Part shown: positions 1 through 8,445 of the stretch, piece by piece | Layout of the letters: the number at the start of each line of letters is the position of its first letter | Position numbering within the stretch: position 1 is the first letter of the stretch | NCBI RefSeq assembly: GCF_024294805.1 | Contig: NZ_JANCLU010000025.1 | Location: 1 to 54,170, forward strand | Direction of reading: 5' to 3' | Origin: Alsobacter ponti | GTDB lineage: Bacteria > Pseudomonadota > Alphaproteobacteria > Rhizobiales > Beijerinckiaceae | DNA length: 54,170 nucleotides | The notes under the pieces: generated by a model | The model's input: the letters and a program-made list of their open reading frames with translations, nothing else | Databases searched by the model: none | What the model was told of the DNA's origin: nothing | Translations under genes and position numbers: made by a program

Positions 1-130
1 TCCGCCGGCGGGACGAGGCCCCCGCCGTTCCGCGCCGCCCTTCCGGGCATCGCAGAACAAGCCAAGCCCCGCATCCGAAAGGATGGCGGGATAGAAGCGC
101 GTGGGGACGTGGGACTTACGGAAAAAACGC

Positions 131-260
131 ATGAAGCGCCGCTTCGCGTCATCATTCCTACGCTAGACCCCGGATGCCCCTCCGCTATAGCTGCGGGGCT
201 CCGGGGACGGGCGGACGGGGTCCGCCCTTTGGGATGCGGGCCGAAGCCCGCCCTTTGGGC
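131..260 (+). repeat. Composite palindromic repeat, copy A
   Basis: This is the fullest copy next to the window start. Its modules in order are a small GAAGCG/CGCTTC palindrome, a long hairpin whose arms are CCCCGGA and TCCGGGG with inner GCCCC/GGGGC, a perfect GGGCGGAC/GTCCGCCC hairpin, and a GCGGGC-CGAA-GCCCGC hairpin followed by CCTTTGGG. Copy D near 49.9 kb has the same modules in the same order on the other strand and is alike over most of about 130 bases. The arrangement is like REP/BIME-type intergenic elements, but I do not recognise the family. Confidence 0.8.
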
Positions 261-298
261 ACGTGGAGCGGGTCTTCATGCGGGATGCGAAGCAGCCC

Positions 299-352
299 GC
301 CCGTCCCCGGACCGGTGGAGCGCCAGCGGAACCGGAGCCGGGGCCCAGCGCA
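299..352 (-). repeat. Composite palindromic repeat, partial inverted copy B
   Basis: A degenerate partial copy in the opposite orientation to copy A. It keeps the CCCGTCCCCGG edge, the GGAGCGccAGCGG centre and the GGGGCCCAGCGCA edge that copy D shows at 49938-50002. It lies between copies A and C, so the cluster alternates in orientation. Confidence 0.6.
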
Positions 353-393
353 ATATGTCGCGCGTCAGCGCGTCAATATGAAAGGACTGATAA

Positions 394-476
394 AACGACG
401 CTTCGGGGCACCGTTCCTACGTTAGACCCCGGCCACACCTCCGCGGACGCTGCGGCGCTCCGGGGACGCGAGGACG
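394..476 (+). repeat. Composite palindromic repeat, copy C
   Basis: The third copy has the orientation of copy A. It keeps the GACGCTTCG start, the CTACG-TTAGACCCCGG segment and the GCGCTCCGGGGACG edge, and it lacks the GGGCGGAC hairpin module. It ends about 12 bases from the stop codon of the transpeptidase gene, so it would lie in that gene's transcript tail. Confidence 0.7.
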
Positions 477-488
477 AACCCGTCTCGC

Positions 489-1874
489 CTACTCGGCCGT
501 CATGGCCAGCCGGGCCGGCTTGGCGGCGTCGGCCTGGCGGCGGGGCGGCAGCGGGACGGCGGCGGGCTGCGGGGCGGCGGCGGGGGCGTCGCCGCCGAGG
601 CCGAGCCAGCGCTTGTAGAAGGGCTGATCGACGGAAGGCGCGGGCGCGGCGGCGGTCTCGGCGACCGGCGTCGGCGACCCGCCGAACAGGCTGAACAGGC
701 CGCTGGACGAGGCCGGCTTGGTGTCCGCCTTGGCGACCGAGGTGACGGACGCCTCGGCGCTGGCCGGAGCGGGCTTCGCCGCCGCGGCGGCGACGGGCGT
801 CGGAGCCGCGGGCCGGGCCGCGACCTTGGGCTTGCCGCTGTCGTCGAGATGGACCTCCTCGACCGCGCCGATCGCCTCGGGGCGGCTGACGTCGCCGATG
901 TCGCGCTTGGGCGCGGACGGCAGCGGGGCCATGGCCGGACTGTCGGACCCGGTGTCGAAATAGGCGAGCGCCGTGGTGCGGAACGAGGCGTGCTGGCTGC
1001 CGTCCGAATACTGCACGCGCACGGCCGGCGTGCCGCGCTGCACGTATTCGGCGACCTGCTGCTCGTCGGCGCGCTCCTTGCTGGACACGGCGGCGGCGAT
1101 CTCCTCGTCCACCTTGAGCGCGGGACAGGGAGCCAGCGGCTCCATCCGGCCGTTCGTCGCCGTGGCGTTGAACACGTACTTGCCGCCGCAATAGCCGACC
1201 CGGGGCTCGGTCTTGGCGACCTCGAAATGGTCGCTGCCTTCCTTCAGGTTCTTCCAGTACGGCATGTTGGGATCGTAGCGGAACCTGGCGAGGTTCTCCG
1301 CGGTCATGCGGAACGGATAGGACTGGAACTGCACCTGCTTCTGGCCGCCGGCGAAGGCCTCGCGCATCACCGCGTAGATTTCCTCGACCTGCTCGTTGGT
1401 CATCGCGAAGCAGCCGCGCGACGAGCAGGTGCCGTGCACCATGATGTCGCCGCCGTTGCGTCCCATCGCCCGTTCGAGGGTGTTCGGGTAGCCGACGTTG
1501 AACGACAGCCAGTAGGCCGAGTTCGGGTTCATCTGCGAGGCGGTGACCGTGTAGAAGCCCTCCGGCACCTGGCGGTCGCCCTCGCGCTTCTTGGGGCCGA
1601 GCTGGCCGGACCAGCGGCACACCGGATAGGTCTTCAGCAGGACGTACTGGCCGTTGGCGCTCTGCTTCCAGACCTCGAGCTCGGACTCTTTCTTGTAGGC
1701 GCGGACCAGCACCGGCGCGTCGCGGCTCGTCCCCTTCTGCGCCATCAGCGACAGCGTGTCGCTGGGGATCGGCGCGTAGGCGCGGGCCGGGAACCGGCCA
1801 TTGTCGGCGTTGCAACCGGCCAGCAGGGCGGCGGCGGTCGACGCGAGCGCGATACGGGTCCAGGCAGTCATCAT
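489..1874 (-). CDS. YafK/YkuD-type L,D-transpeptidase-family lipoprotein
   Basis: A 461-residue exported protein that probably acts on peptidoglycan in the periplasm. The N-terminus is a lipoprotein signal ending LLAGC, with the lipidated Cys at residue 21. The catalytic region at about 55-240 has the YkuD signature: H147-G148 in the segment IMVHG, then SSRGC with the active-site Cys at 155. It matches the YafK family, whose E. coli member (LdtF/DpaA) cuts the peptidoglycan-Braun lipoprotein bond rather than making cross-links, so hydrolase activity is as likely as transpeptidation. Residues from about 330 to the end are Ala/Pro/Lys-rich and of unknown role. GAGGA lies six bases before the first of two adjacent ATG codons. 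The gene stands alone, and repeat copy C follows its stop. Confidence 0.85.
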   Translation of the reverse strand: MMTAWTRIALASTAAALLAGCNADNGRFPARAYAPIPSDTLSLMAQKGTSRDAPVLVRAYKKESELEVWKQSANGQYVLLKTYPVCRWSGQLGPKKREGDRQVPEGFYTVTASQMNPNSAYWLSFNVGYPNTLERAMGRNGGDIMVHGTCSSRGCFAMTNEQVEEIYAVMREAFAGGQKQVQFQSYPFRMTAENLARFRYDPNMPYWKNLKEGSDHFEVAKTEPRVGYCGGKYVFNATATNGRMEPLAPCPALKVDEEIAAAVSSKERADEQQVAEYVQRGTPAVRVQYSDGSQHASFRTTALAYFDTGSDSPAMAPLPSAPKRDIGDVSRPEAIGAVEEVHLDDSGKPKVAARPAAPTPVAAAAAKPAPASAEASVTSVAKADTKPASSSGLFSLFGGSPTPVAETAAAPAPSVDQPFYKRWLGLGGDAPAAAPQPAAVPLPPRRQADAAKPARLAMTAE

Positions 1875-2023
1875 GATCGTTCCTCGCAGACCGCGGTCCG
1901 GGGGTGACCTGAACGGTTTACGACCGGCATCCTTTACCGAATATTACCGGAGGCGCGGCCTTCCCGCCAGCCCGCCGCGCCGAGGACAACGCCGGGCAGC
2001 CCCGCCGGCTACGAATGGCCGCG

Positions 2024-2977
2024 TCAGAGCTTGCGGCCGATGGCCAGGAACTTCTCGGCCCGCCGGTTGCGCAGCTCGTCGCGCCCGAGGCCGGCCAGCT
2101 CCGCCAGCGCGGCGGCGACCGAATCGCCCGCCGCCGCCACGGCGGCGGCCGGATCGCGGTGCGCCCCGCCCGGCGGCTCCGGCACGATGCCGTCGATCAC
2201 GCCGAACTTCAGCAGGTCCTGGGCGGTGATCTTCATGTTGGTCGCCGCGTCCTGGGCCCGCGCCGAGTCGCGCCACAGGATCGAGGCGGACGCCTCCGGC
2301 GACGCCACGGTGTAGATGGCGTGCTCCATCATCAGCACGGTGTTGCAGCTGGCGATGGCCACGGCCCCGCCCGAGCCGCCCTCGCCGATCACCAGCGCGC
2401 AGTTGGGAACGCCGAGCGACAGGCAGCAATCGGTGGAGCGGGCGATCGCCTCGGCCTGTCCGCGCTCCTCGGCGGCGATGCCGGGATAGGCCCCCGCCGT
2501 GTCGACGAAGCTCAGCACCGGCACGTCGAAGCGGTCGGCCAGCTCCATCAGGCGCACCGCCTTGCGGTAGCCCTCCGGCATGGCCATGCCGAAATTGTGC
2601 CGCAGCCGCGTCTCGGTGTCGGAGCCCTTCTCCTGCCCGATGACGCAGACCGGCTGTCCCCGGAAGCGGCCGAACCCGCCCACGATGGCCTGGTCGTCGC
2701 CGAACTTGCGGTCGCCGGCGAGCGGCGTGAAGTCCTCGACGAGCGCCTCGAGGTAGTCGCGGAAATGCGGCCGCATCGGGTGGCGCGCCACCATGGTCTT
2801 CTGCCACGGCGTCAGCGCGGCGTAGAGCTCGCGCAGCTGAGCCATGGCCTTCGCGTCGAGCGCCTCGATTTCCTTGGTCAGCGCGGCCGAACCGCTGCTC
2901 TCGGCGACCGCGCGCAGCTCGTCGGCCTTGGCCTCGAGTTCCGCGACGGGTTTTTCGAAATCGAGATAGCTGCGCAT
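2024..2977 (-). CDS. accA: Acetyl-CoA carboxylase carboxyltransferase subunit alpha
   Basis: The alpha subunit of the carboxyltransferase half of acetyl-CoA carboxylase, which moves the carboxyl group from biotin to acetyl-CoA in the first committed step of fatty-acid synthesis. The 317 residues match the usual AccA length. The N-terminus MRSYLDFEKPV and the segments GSDTETRLRHNFGM, FVDTAGAYPG and GEGGSGGA are typical of the family. The frame stays open for 35 codons upstream, but that extension is Arg-rich and unlike AccA, so the ATG at 2977 is used. Its ribosome-binding site is weak. It is transcribed alone and diverges from the YqaA-like gene. Confidence 0.95.
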   Translation of the reverse strand: MRSYLDFEKPVAELEAKADELRAVAESSGSAALTKEIEALDAKAMAQLRELYAALTPWQKTMVARHPMRPHFRDYLEALVEDFTPLAGDRKFGDDQAIVGGFGRFRGQPVCVIGQEKGSDTETRLRHNFGMAMPEGYRKAVRLMELADRFDVPVLSFVDTAGAYPGIAAEERGQAEAIARSTDCCLSLGVPNCALVIGEGGSGGAVAIASCNTVLMMEHAIYTVASPEASASILWRDSARAQDAATNMKITAQDLLKFGVIDGIVPEPPGGAHRDPAAAVAAAGDSVAAALAELAGLGRDELRNRRAEKFLAIGRKL

Positions 2978-3159
2978 GCGGGCCTGGGTTCGCACCGGGT
3001 TCAGATGGACGCATCGACGACGGCGGACGCCGGCCCGGAGGGCGGGCCGCGGAGTTCTGGCGCGGCGGCGGGGCTTAGTCAAGCGCGCGGGAGTGGAACC
3101 CGGGCGGGGTCACGGGCGCTTGCGTGGACAGGTTCCGCCCCTTCAGCTAAGCAGCCCGC

Positions 3160-3738
3160 ATGTCGAAACGCCTTTACAACTGGACGATGTCGCTCGCCGA
3201 GAGCCCGCGCGCCGCGTGGGGACTCGCCGCCGTGTCCTTCGCGGAGAGCTCGTTTTTCCCCATCCCGCCGGACGTCATCCTGGTGCCGATGTCGCTCGCC
3301 AAGCCTCAGGCGGCGTGGCGATACGCGGCGATCTGCACCGTGTTCTCGGTGCTGGGCGGCATCGTCGGCTACGGCATCGGCGCGCTGCTGTTCGACACGG
3401 TGGGCCAGTGGCTCATCCAGCTCTACGGCTACGGCGCCAAGATGGACGCGCTGCGCGAGGCCTACGCGCAATGGGGCGCGCTGGTGATCCTGATCAAGGG
3501 CGTGACGCCGATCCCCTACAAGCTCGTCACCATCGTCAGCGGGCTCCTGGCCTATAATTTCCCGCTGTTCGTGCTGCTTTCCGTGGTAACGCGCGGCGCG
3601 CGCTTCTTCCTGCTCGCGGCGCTGCTCCACCGCTACGGCGACCAGGCCCGCGCCATCCTCGACCGGCATTTCGGCACGTTCATGCTGGTCGTGCTCGCTT
3701 TCATCATCTTCGGTTTCTGGATCGCCACGAGGTTTTGA
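3160..3738 (+). CDS. YqaA-type SNARE-associated (VTT/DedA-like) membrane protein
   Basis: A 192-residue inner-membrane protein with several hydrophobic segments. The diagnostic stretch FAESSFFPIPPDVILVPM (about 28-45) with its Pro pair and acidic residues, and KGVTPIPYKLVTIVSG in the middle, place it in the YqaA branch of the SNARE-associated/DedA superfamily. DedA proteins are involved in lipid-carrier transport and membrane homeostasis; the substrate of the YqaA branch is not established. Its TGA shares a base with the ATG of dsbB (TGATG), so the two genes are probably translationally coupled. Confidence 0.85.
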   Translation: MSKRLYNWTMSLAESPRAAWGLAAVSFAESSFFPIPPDVILVPMSLAKPQAAWRYAAICTVFSVLGGIVGYGIGALLFDTVGQWLIQLYGYGAKMDALREAYAQWGALVILIKGVTPIPYKLVTIVSGLLAYNFPLFVLLSVVTRGARFFLLAALLHRYGDQARAILDRHFGTFMLVVLAFIIFGFWIATRF

Positions 3739-4277
3739 TGACCCAGATCGACGCCGCCGCGCCGCGCGGCCTCGCGACGCTTCTCACGCCCGTCCGGGCC
3801 GCCCTGCTGGTGGCGCTGGCCGCGCTGGCGACCATCCTGGGCGCGCTGTTCATCGAGCACGTGCTCGGCGTGAAGCCCTGCGAGCTGTGCCTGAAGCAGC
3901 GCATTCCCTATTACAGCGGCATCCCGCTGGCGGCGGTCGCGGCCTTCGCCGCCGCCCGCGCGCCGCGGAGCGGGGCGACAGTGGCGCTGCTGGCATTGGT
4001 CGGGCTGGTCTTCGCCGCCGGCGCGGCGCTGGGCGCGTACCATGCCGGCGTCGAATGGGGGCTGTGGGCGGGCCCGTCCGACTGCACCGGCGCGATCGCC
4101 AAGCCCGCCGCGATGGGAGACTTCCTTCGCCAGCTCGAGACGGTGAAGGTGGTGCGCTGCGACGAGGTGGCGATGCGGATCTTCGGCCTGTCGCTGGCCG
4201 CCTGGAACGCGGTGATCGCCACCGGCCTCGCCGCCGTCGCCTTTATGGGCGCGGCGCGCGCCGCTCGCGCCGCCTGA
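3738..4277 (+). CDS. dsbB: Disulfide bond formation protein B
   Basis: A 179-residue inner-membrane quinone oxidoreductase that re-oxidises periplasmic DsbA. The first periplasmic loop has the CELC pair (Cys48, Cys51), and the second loop carries Cys116 and Cys141, the two pairs needed for electron flow from DsbA to ubiquinone. Four hydrophobic segments surround them. A TTG three bases earlier is in frame, but the ATG at 3738, overlapping the preceding stop codon, is the likelier start. No dsbA lies in the window. Confidence 0.9.
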   Translation: MTQIDAAAPRGLATLLTPVRAALLVALAALATILGALFIEHVLGVKPCELCLKQRIPYYSGIPLAAVAAFAAARAPRSGATVALLALVGLVFAAGAALGAYHAGVEWGLWAGPSDCTGAIAKPAAMGDFLRQLETVKVVRCDEVAMRIFGLSLAAWNAVIATGLAAVAFMGAARAARAA

Positions 4278-4341
4278 GCTTCACAAGCCGGGCCGCGCGG
4301 GTCTAACCTCCCCGGATTGCCGTATCCGAGGGAGTTTTCGC

Positions 4342-5733
4342 GTGACCGCCGTGATCGACCTGTCCGCCGTCGAGCTGCTGGAGCTGTACCGGACCAAGGC
4401 CCTCAGCCCGAGCGAGGCGATCGAGGCGGTGATCGCCCACGCCGAGGCCCGCGAGCCCGAACTGGCGGCGCTCTACGCCTTCGATCCCGAGGGAGCGCGC
4501 CGCGATGCGGCCGAGTCCACCGCGCGCTGGCAAGCCGGCGCACCGAAGGGCCCGCTCGACGGTGTGCCGGCGACGGTCAAGGAGAACATCGCGACGCGCG
4601 GCGTCCCCGTGCCGCTCGGCACCGCCGCGACGGAGCTGAAGCCCGCCGAGGCGGACGCGCCGCCGGCGGCGCGGCTGCGAGAGGCCGGCGCGGTGATCTT
4701 CGCCAAGACCACCATGCCGGACTACGGCATGCTCTCCTCCGGCCTCTCGAGCTTCCATCGCCTGGCCCGCAATCCCTGGGACACGCGGCTGAATCCGGGC
4801 GGCTCCAGCGCCGGGGCCGGCGCCGCCGGAGCGGCGGGCTACGGGCCGCTGCACCTGGGCACCGACATCGGCGGCTCGGTGCGCCTTCCGGCCGGCTGGT
4901 GCGGGCTGGTGGGCCTGAAGCCCAGCCACGGCCGCGTGCCGATCGACCCCGCCTATCTCGGCCGCATCGCCGGCCCGATGACCCGCACCGTCCCCGACGC
5001 GGCGCTCGCCATGGCGGTGCTGTCGCGCCCCGACTGGCGCGACCCCACCAGCCTGCCGCAGGCCGACCTGCCCTGGCTGGCGCTCGATGCCGAGCCGCGC
5101 GGGCTGCGCATCGGCCTGATGCTCGACATCGGCGCGGGCATGGCGCTCGACCCGGAGGTGGAGGCGGCCATCAAGGCGGCCGCGCGCCTGTTCGAGGACG
5201 CCGGCGCGCGCGTCGAACCGATCCCCGCCGTCCTGACCCGCGACATGCTCGACGGGCTGGATGATTTCTGGCGGGTGCGCGCCTATGACGATTTCATCCG
5301 CCTGCCGGCCGAGCGGCGCGAGCGCGTGCTGCCCTATATCGCGCGCTGGGCGGAATCCGGCGCGACACGCTCGGGCCTCGACGTGATGCGCGGCTACAAC
5401 CGCACGGTCGAGATGCGCAAGGCCGCGGCGCTGCTGTTCCGCGACTTCGACTACATCCTCTCGCCGACCGCGCCGGCCCCCGCCTTCCCGGCCGAGCTCG
5501 CCTCGCCGCTGGACGACCCCGACAGGCCCTTCGAGCACATCGGCTACACGGTGACGTGGAACATGGCCGAGAACCCGGCCGTGACGGTGAACACCGGCTT
5601 CACCGGCGCGGGACTTCCGATCGGCGCGCAGATCGTCGGCCGGCGCTTCGACGATGTCGGAGTGCTGCGCCTCGCCCGCTTCGTCGAGGCAGCGCGGCCA
5701 GCGCCGATCGCCTGGCCGACGCAGGCGCGCTGA
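4342..5733 (+). CDS. Amidase of the amidase-signature family
   Basis: A 463-residue hydrolase of the GatA/amidase-signature family. The Ser-cisSer-Lys triad can be read directly: Lys80 in ATVKEN, Ser155 in NPGGSSAG and the nucleophile Ser179 in GTDIGGSVRLPA. Members hydrolyse small amides, or act as GatA in transamidation. No gatB or gatC is adjacent and the C-terminal half lacks obvious GatA features, so a stand-alone amidase is more likely; the substrate cannot be told. The start is GTG at 4342 with GAGGGAG seven bases upstream. It is monocistronic between dsbB and the convergent HNH gene. Confidence 0.85.
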   Translation: MTAVIDLSAVELLELYRTKALSPSEAIEAVIAHAEAREPELAALYAFDPEGARRDAAESTARWQAGAPKGPLDGVPATVKENIATRGVPVPLGTAATELKPAEADAPPAARLREAGAVIFAKTTMPDYGMLSSGLSSFHRLARNPWDTRLNPGGSSAGAGAAGAAGYGPLHLGTDIGGSVRLPAGWCGLVGLKPSHGRVPIDPAYLGRIAGPMTRTVPDAALAMAVLSRPDWRDPTSLPQADLPWLALDAEPRGLRIGLMLDIGAGMALDPEVEAAIKAAARLFEDAGARVEPIPAVLTRDMLDGLDDFWRVRAYDDFIRLPAERRERVLPYIARWAESGATRSGLDVMRGYNRTVEMRKAAALLFRDFDYILSPTAPAPAFPAELASPLDDPDRPFEHIGYTVTWNMAENPAVTVNTGFTGAGLPIGAQIVGRRFDDVGVLRLARFVEAARPAPIAWPTQAR

Positions 5734-5766
5734 AGACGGCGCGCGACACCGGTGAACGGGCCGGGC

Positions 5767-6336
5767 CTACGGGTCCAGCTCGGTATCCCAGTAAAGGTAG
5801 TCCATCCAGCTGTCGTGGAGGTAGTTGGGAGGGAATTGCCGCCCGTTCTGGTGCAGGTCGTTCACCGTCGGCGCGAAGGGCAGACGGTGCGGGATCATGC
5901 CGACGTCGTGGGCCAGACGGTCGCCCTTTCGCAGATTGCAGGGGGAGCAGGCGGCCACCACGTTGTCCCAGGTCGTCTGGCCGCCCTTGGAGCGGGGGAT
6001 CAGGTGGTCGAAGGTGAGGTCGTCGCGCGAGCCGCAATATTGGCAGGTGAATCTGTCGCGCAGGAAGACGTTGAACCGCGTGAAGGCGGGAAAACGGGAC
6101 GGCTTGACGTAGGTCTTCAGGGAGACGACGGACGGGAGACGCATCTCGAAGGACGGACTTCGAACCGTCTTGTCGTAGCGCGAGACGATGTTGACCCGAT
6201 CGAGGAACACCGCCTTGATTGCGTCCTGCCAGGACCACAACGAGAGTGGGTAATAGCTCAACGGGCGATAATCCGCGTTGAGAACCAAGGCCGGACATGC
6301 TTCCGGCGACACCGGCTGGTGCACGTGTAACGTCAC
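5767..6336 (-). CDS. HNH endonuclease family protein
   Basis: A 189-residue protein with a complete HNH/ββα-metal centre: the zinc knuckle CQYC (Cys98, Cys101), the catalytic DH pair (Asp110, His111), Asn125 and a second pair CSPCN (Cys130, Cys133, Asn134). Residues 1-90 precede the nuclease core, with conserved-looking LNADYRPLSYYPLS. Proteins of this layout occur as chromosomal singletons in many alphaproteobacteria; their cellular role is not known to me. Nothing nearby suggests a restriction, toxin or homing function. The start is GTG preceded by AAGGAGG, and a good promoter lies upstream. Confidence 0.85.
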   Translation of the reverse strand: MTLHVHQPVSPEACPALVLNADYRPLSYYPLSLWSWQDAIKAVFLDRVNIVSRYDKTVRSPSFEMRLPSVVSLKTYVKPSRFPAFTRFNVFLRDRFTCQYCGSRDDLTFDHLIPRSKGGQTTWDNVVAACSPCNLRKGDRLAHDVGMIPHRLPFAPTVNDLHQNGRQFPPNYLHDSWMDYLYWDTELDP

Positions 6337-6379
6337 CGGGCCTCCTTCCTGGGAAGGTCGAATCCGCTCCGTTACGGTG

Positions 6380-6407
6380 AGTATAGGCCCGCGTATGACA
6401 TTGTGAA
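6380..6407 (-). promoter_or_regulatory. Sigma-70-type promoter for the HNH gene
   Basis: On the minus strand TTCACA (6402-6407) and TATACT (6380-6385) are separated by 16 bases, each one mismatch from the housekeeping consensus. The gene's GTG lies about 45 bases downstream. The -35 box sits inside the stem of the neighbouring hairpin. Confidence 0.55.
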
Positions 6408-6427
6408 GACGCTATCGGCGCGTCTTC
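6405..6427. terminator. Hairpin between hbd and the HNH gene
   Basis: GAAGACGC (6405-6412) pairs with GCGTCTTC (6420-6427) across a seven-base loop. It lies 40 bases after the hbd stop codon in the direction of hbd transcription and overlaps the -35 box of the HNH promoter. There is no T tract, so termination is only possible. Confidence 0.35.
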
Positions 6428-6466
6428 GCCCCGCTTTCGTCGGAAATGCGGCGCTGCGGCGCGCGT

Positions 6467-7348
6467 TCAGCGCGTGGGAACGGGGGTCTCGCCGCGATAG
6501 TCGTAGAAGCCGCGCTTCGTCTTGCGGCCGAGCCAGCCGGCCTCGACATACTTCACCAGCAGCGGACAGGGGCGGTACTTGCTGTCGGCCAGGCCCTCGT
6601 GAAGCACCTGCATCACCGACAGGCAGGTGTCCAGGCCGATGAAGTCGGCCAGTTGCAGCGGGCCCATCGGGTGGTTCGCGCCGAGCCGCATCGCCGTGTC
6701 AATGGCGTCGACCGACCCGACGCCCTCGTAGAGCGTGTAGATCGCCTCGTTGATCATCGGCAGCAGGATGCGGTTGACGATGAAGGCCGGGAAGTCCTCG
6801 GCCACCGTCACCGTCTTGCCCAGCGCGGTGATCAGATCGCGCGCCGCCTCGAAGGTCTCGTCCTCGGTGGCGATGCCGCGGATCAGCTCCACGAGCTGCA
6901 TGCGCGGCACGGGGTTCATGAAGTGGATGCCGATGAAGCGCTCGGGCCGGTTGGTCACGGACGCGAGCCGGGTGATCGAGATCGACGAGGTGTTGGACGC
7001 GATCATCGCCGAGGGTTTCAGCAGCGGGCAGAGCGCGGCGAAGATCTTGCGCTTGACCTCCTCGTTCTCGGTCGCGGCCTCGATGACGATGTCGCACTCG
7101 CCGAGGTCTTCGAGCTTGGGGGCGGGAGAAATGCGCTCCAGCGCCGACCGGCGCTCGGCTTCGGTGAGCGTCGCCTTCTGCACCAGCTTGGCGAGGTTGC
7201 CGTTGATCGTGGCCAGCGCGCCGTGGATGCGGTCCTCGCTGACATCGTGCAGCGCGACGTCGTAGCCCGCCTGGGCGCAGACCTGGGCGATGCCGCTGCC
7301 CATCTGCCCGGCCCCGATGATGCCGATCCGTCGAATATCGCTGGACAT
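6467..7348 (-). CDS. hbd: 3-hydroxybutyryl-CoA dehydrogenase
   Basis: A 293-residue NAD(P)-dependent short-chain 3-hydroxyacyl-CoA dehydrogenase that interconverts acetoacetyl-CoA and 3-hydroxybutyryl-CoA. The Rossmann motif IIGAGQMGSGIA is at about 10-21 and the catalytic region has IHFMNPVPRMQLVELI, with the His of the His-Glu pair. The C-terminal domain has NPMGPLQLADFIGLD. The length is that of stand-alone Hbd/PaaH enzymes rather than the FadB fusion. It follows etfB-etfA on the same strand after 160 bases, consistent with a beta-oxidation or PHB/ethylmalonyl-CoA role feeding electrons through ETF. Confidence 0.9.
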   Translation of the reverse strand: MSSDIRRIGIIGAGQMGSGIAQVCAQAGYDVALHDVSEDRIHGALATINGNLAKLVQKATLTEAERRSALERISPAPKLEDLGECDIVIEAATENEEVKRKIFAALCPLLKPSAMIASNTSSISITRLASVTNRPERFIGIHFMNPVPRMQLVELIRGIATEDETFEAARDLITALGKTVTVAEDFPAFIVNRILLPMINEAIYTLYEGVGSVDAIDTAMRLGANHPMGPLQLADFIGLDTCLSVMQVLHEGLADSKYRPCPLLVKYVEAGWLGRKTKRGFYDYRGETPVPTR

Positions 7349-7509
7349 GGTTCCTGCCTGGCGCCTGCGCCGTTGTTTCTCAGGCCACTTCTAGCACCGC
7401 TCGCGGCCGAAGTGGCGAAATTTTCCGTCGAACGAGGCCGAATCCGGCCGTTTGCCTGTGATTTCGGCCGCGCGGCGCTGGGTGCGGCGCGGCCGGAAAC
7501 CGCAGGCGA

Positions 7510-8445
7510 TTACTTCGCCAGTTCCTTTTCCAGCTCCGGCAGGATCTGGAACAGGTCGCCCACCAGGCCGTAGTCGGCGACCTGGAAGATCGGCGCCTCC
7601 TCGTCCTTGTTGATGGCGACGATGACCTTCGAGTCCTTCATGCCGGCGAGATGCTGGATCGCGCCCGAGATGCCGACCGCGATGTAGAGCTCCGGCGCGA
7701 CGACCTTGCCGGTCTGTCCCACCTGCCAGTCGTTCGGCGCGTAGCCCGCGTCGACCGCCGCGCGCGAGGCGCCCATCGCCGCCCCGAGGCGGTCCGCCAC
7801 CGGCTCGATATAGGTCTTGAAGTTCTCGGCGTTCTGCATGGCGCGCCCGCCAGAGATGATGATCTTCGCCGACGTCAGCTCCGGCCGGTCGCTCTTCGAC
7901 AGCTCCTCGCCCTTGAAGCTTGACACGCCCGGGTCCGCCGCCGCGCCGACCGCCTCGATCGCCGCCGAGCCGCCCTGGCCACCGGCCTGGAATGAGGCCG
8001 TGCGCACGGTGATGACCTTCTTGGCGTCTCCGGAACGCACCGTCTGCAGCGCGTTGCCGGCGTAGATCGGCCGCTCAAACGTGTCGGGCGCGACCACCTT
8101 GACGATGTCGGAGACCTGCATGACGTCGAGCAGCGCGGCGACGCGCGGCATGACGTTCTTGCCTGTCGAGGTCGAGGCCGCCACCAGCGCCGTATAAGGC
8201 GCGGCGAGCGAGACGATGAGCGCCGCCAGCGGCTCGGCGAGGCCGTGCGCGTAGGCCGGCGCGTCGGCGACCAGCACCTTTTCGACGCCCTCCAGCCGGG
8301 CGGCGGCCTCGGCCGCGCCCTGGCAGGATTCGCCCGCGACGAGGACATGGACGGGGGCCCCGAGCGCGCGGGCTGCCGTCAACGCCTTGGCCGTGGCGTC
8401 CCGCAACGACGCGTTGTCGTGCTCGGCCAGCAAAAGGGTCGCCAT
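7510..8445 (-). CDS. etfA: Electron transfer flavoprotein subunit alpha
   Basis: The FAD-binding large subunit of ETF, which takes electrons from acyl-CoA and related dehydrogenases and passes them to ETF-ubiquinone oxidoreductase. Its 311 residues match the usual length. The C-terminal FAD domain is clear: [27 protein letters not shown] and [18 protein letters not shown]. Its ATG shares one base with the etfB stop (TGATG) and has GGGAG seven bases upstream, so the subunits are translated together. Confidence 0.95.
   Translation of the reverse strand: MATLLLAEHDNASLRDATAKALTAARALGAPVHVLVAGESCQGAAEAAARLEGVEKVLVADAPAYAHGLAEPLAALIVSLAAPYTALVAASTSTGKNVMPRVAALLDVMQVSDIVKVVAPDTFERPIYAGNALQTVRSGDAKKVITVRTASFQAGGQGGSAAIEAVGAAADPGVSSFKGEELSKSDRPELTSAKIIISGGRAMQNAENFKTYIEPVADRLGAAMGASRAAVDAGYAPNDWQVGQTGKVVAPELYIAVGISGAIQHLAGMKDSKVIVAINKDEEAPIFQVADYGLVGDLFQILPELEKELAK

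Larger units (their letters stand above)
1..488. other. Gene-free leading region made of repeats
   Basis: No convincing gene lies here. Short open frames on the plus strand come from repeat copies that also translate elsewhere in the window, and a long minus-strand frame is the shadow of the L,D-transpeptidase gene. The stretch carries three copies of a GC-rich palindromic element in alternating orientation, described separately. Bases 1-130 show nothing I can name. Confidence 0.7.

Noticed and set aside
109-381. Short plus-strand frame near the window start, similar in translation to one at 49826-50125
   Set aside because: Both translate copies of the palindromic repeat. There is no ribosome-binding site, and the similarity is explained by the DNA element.
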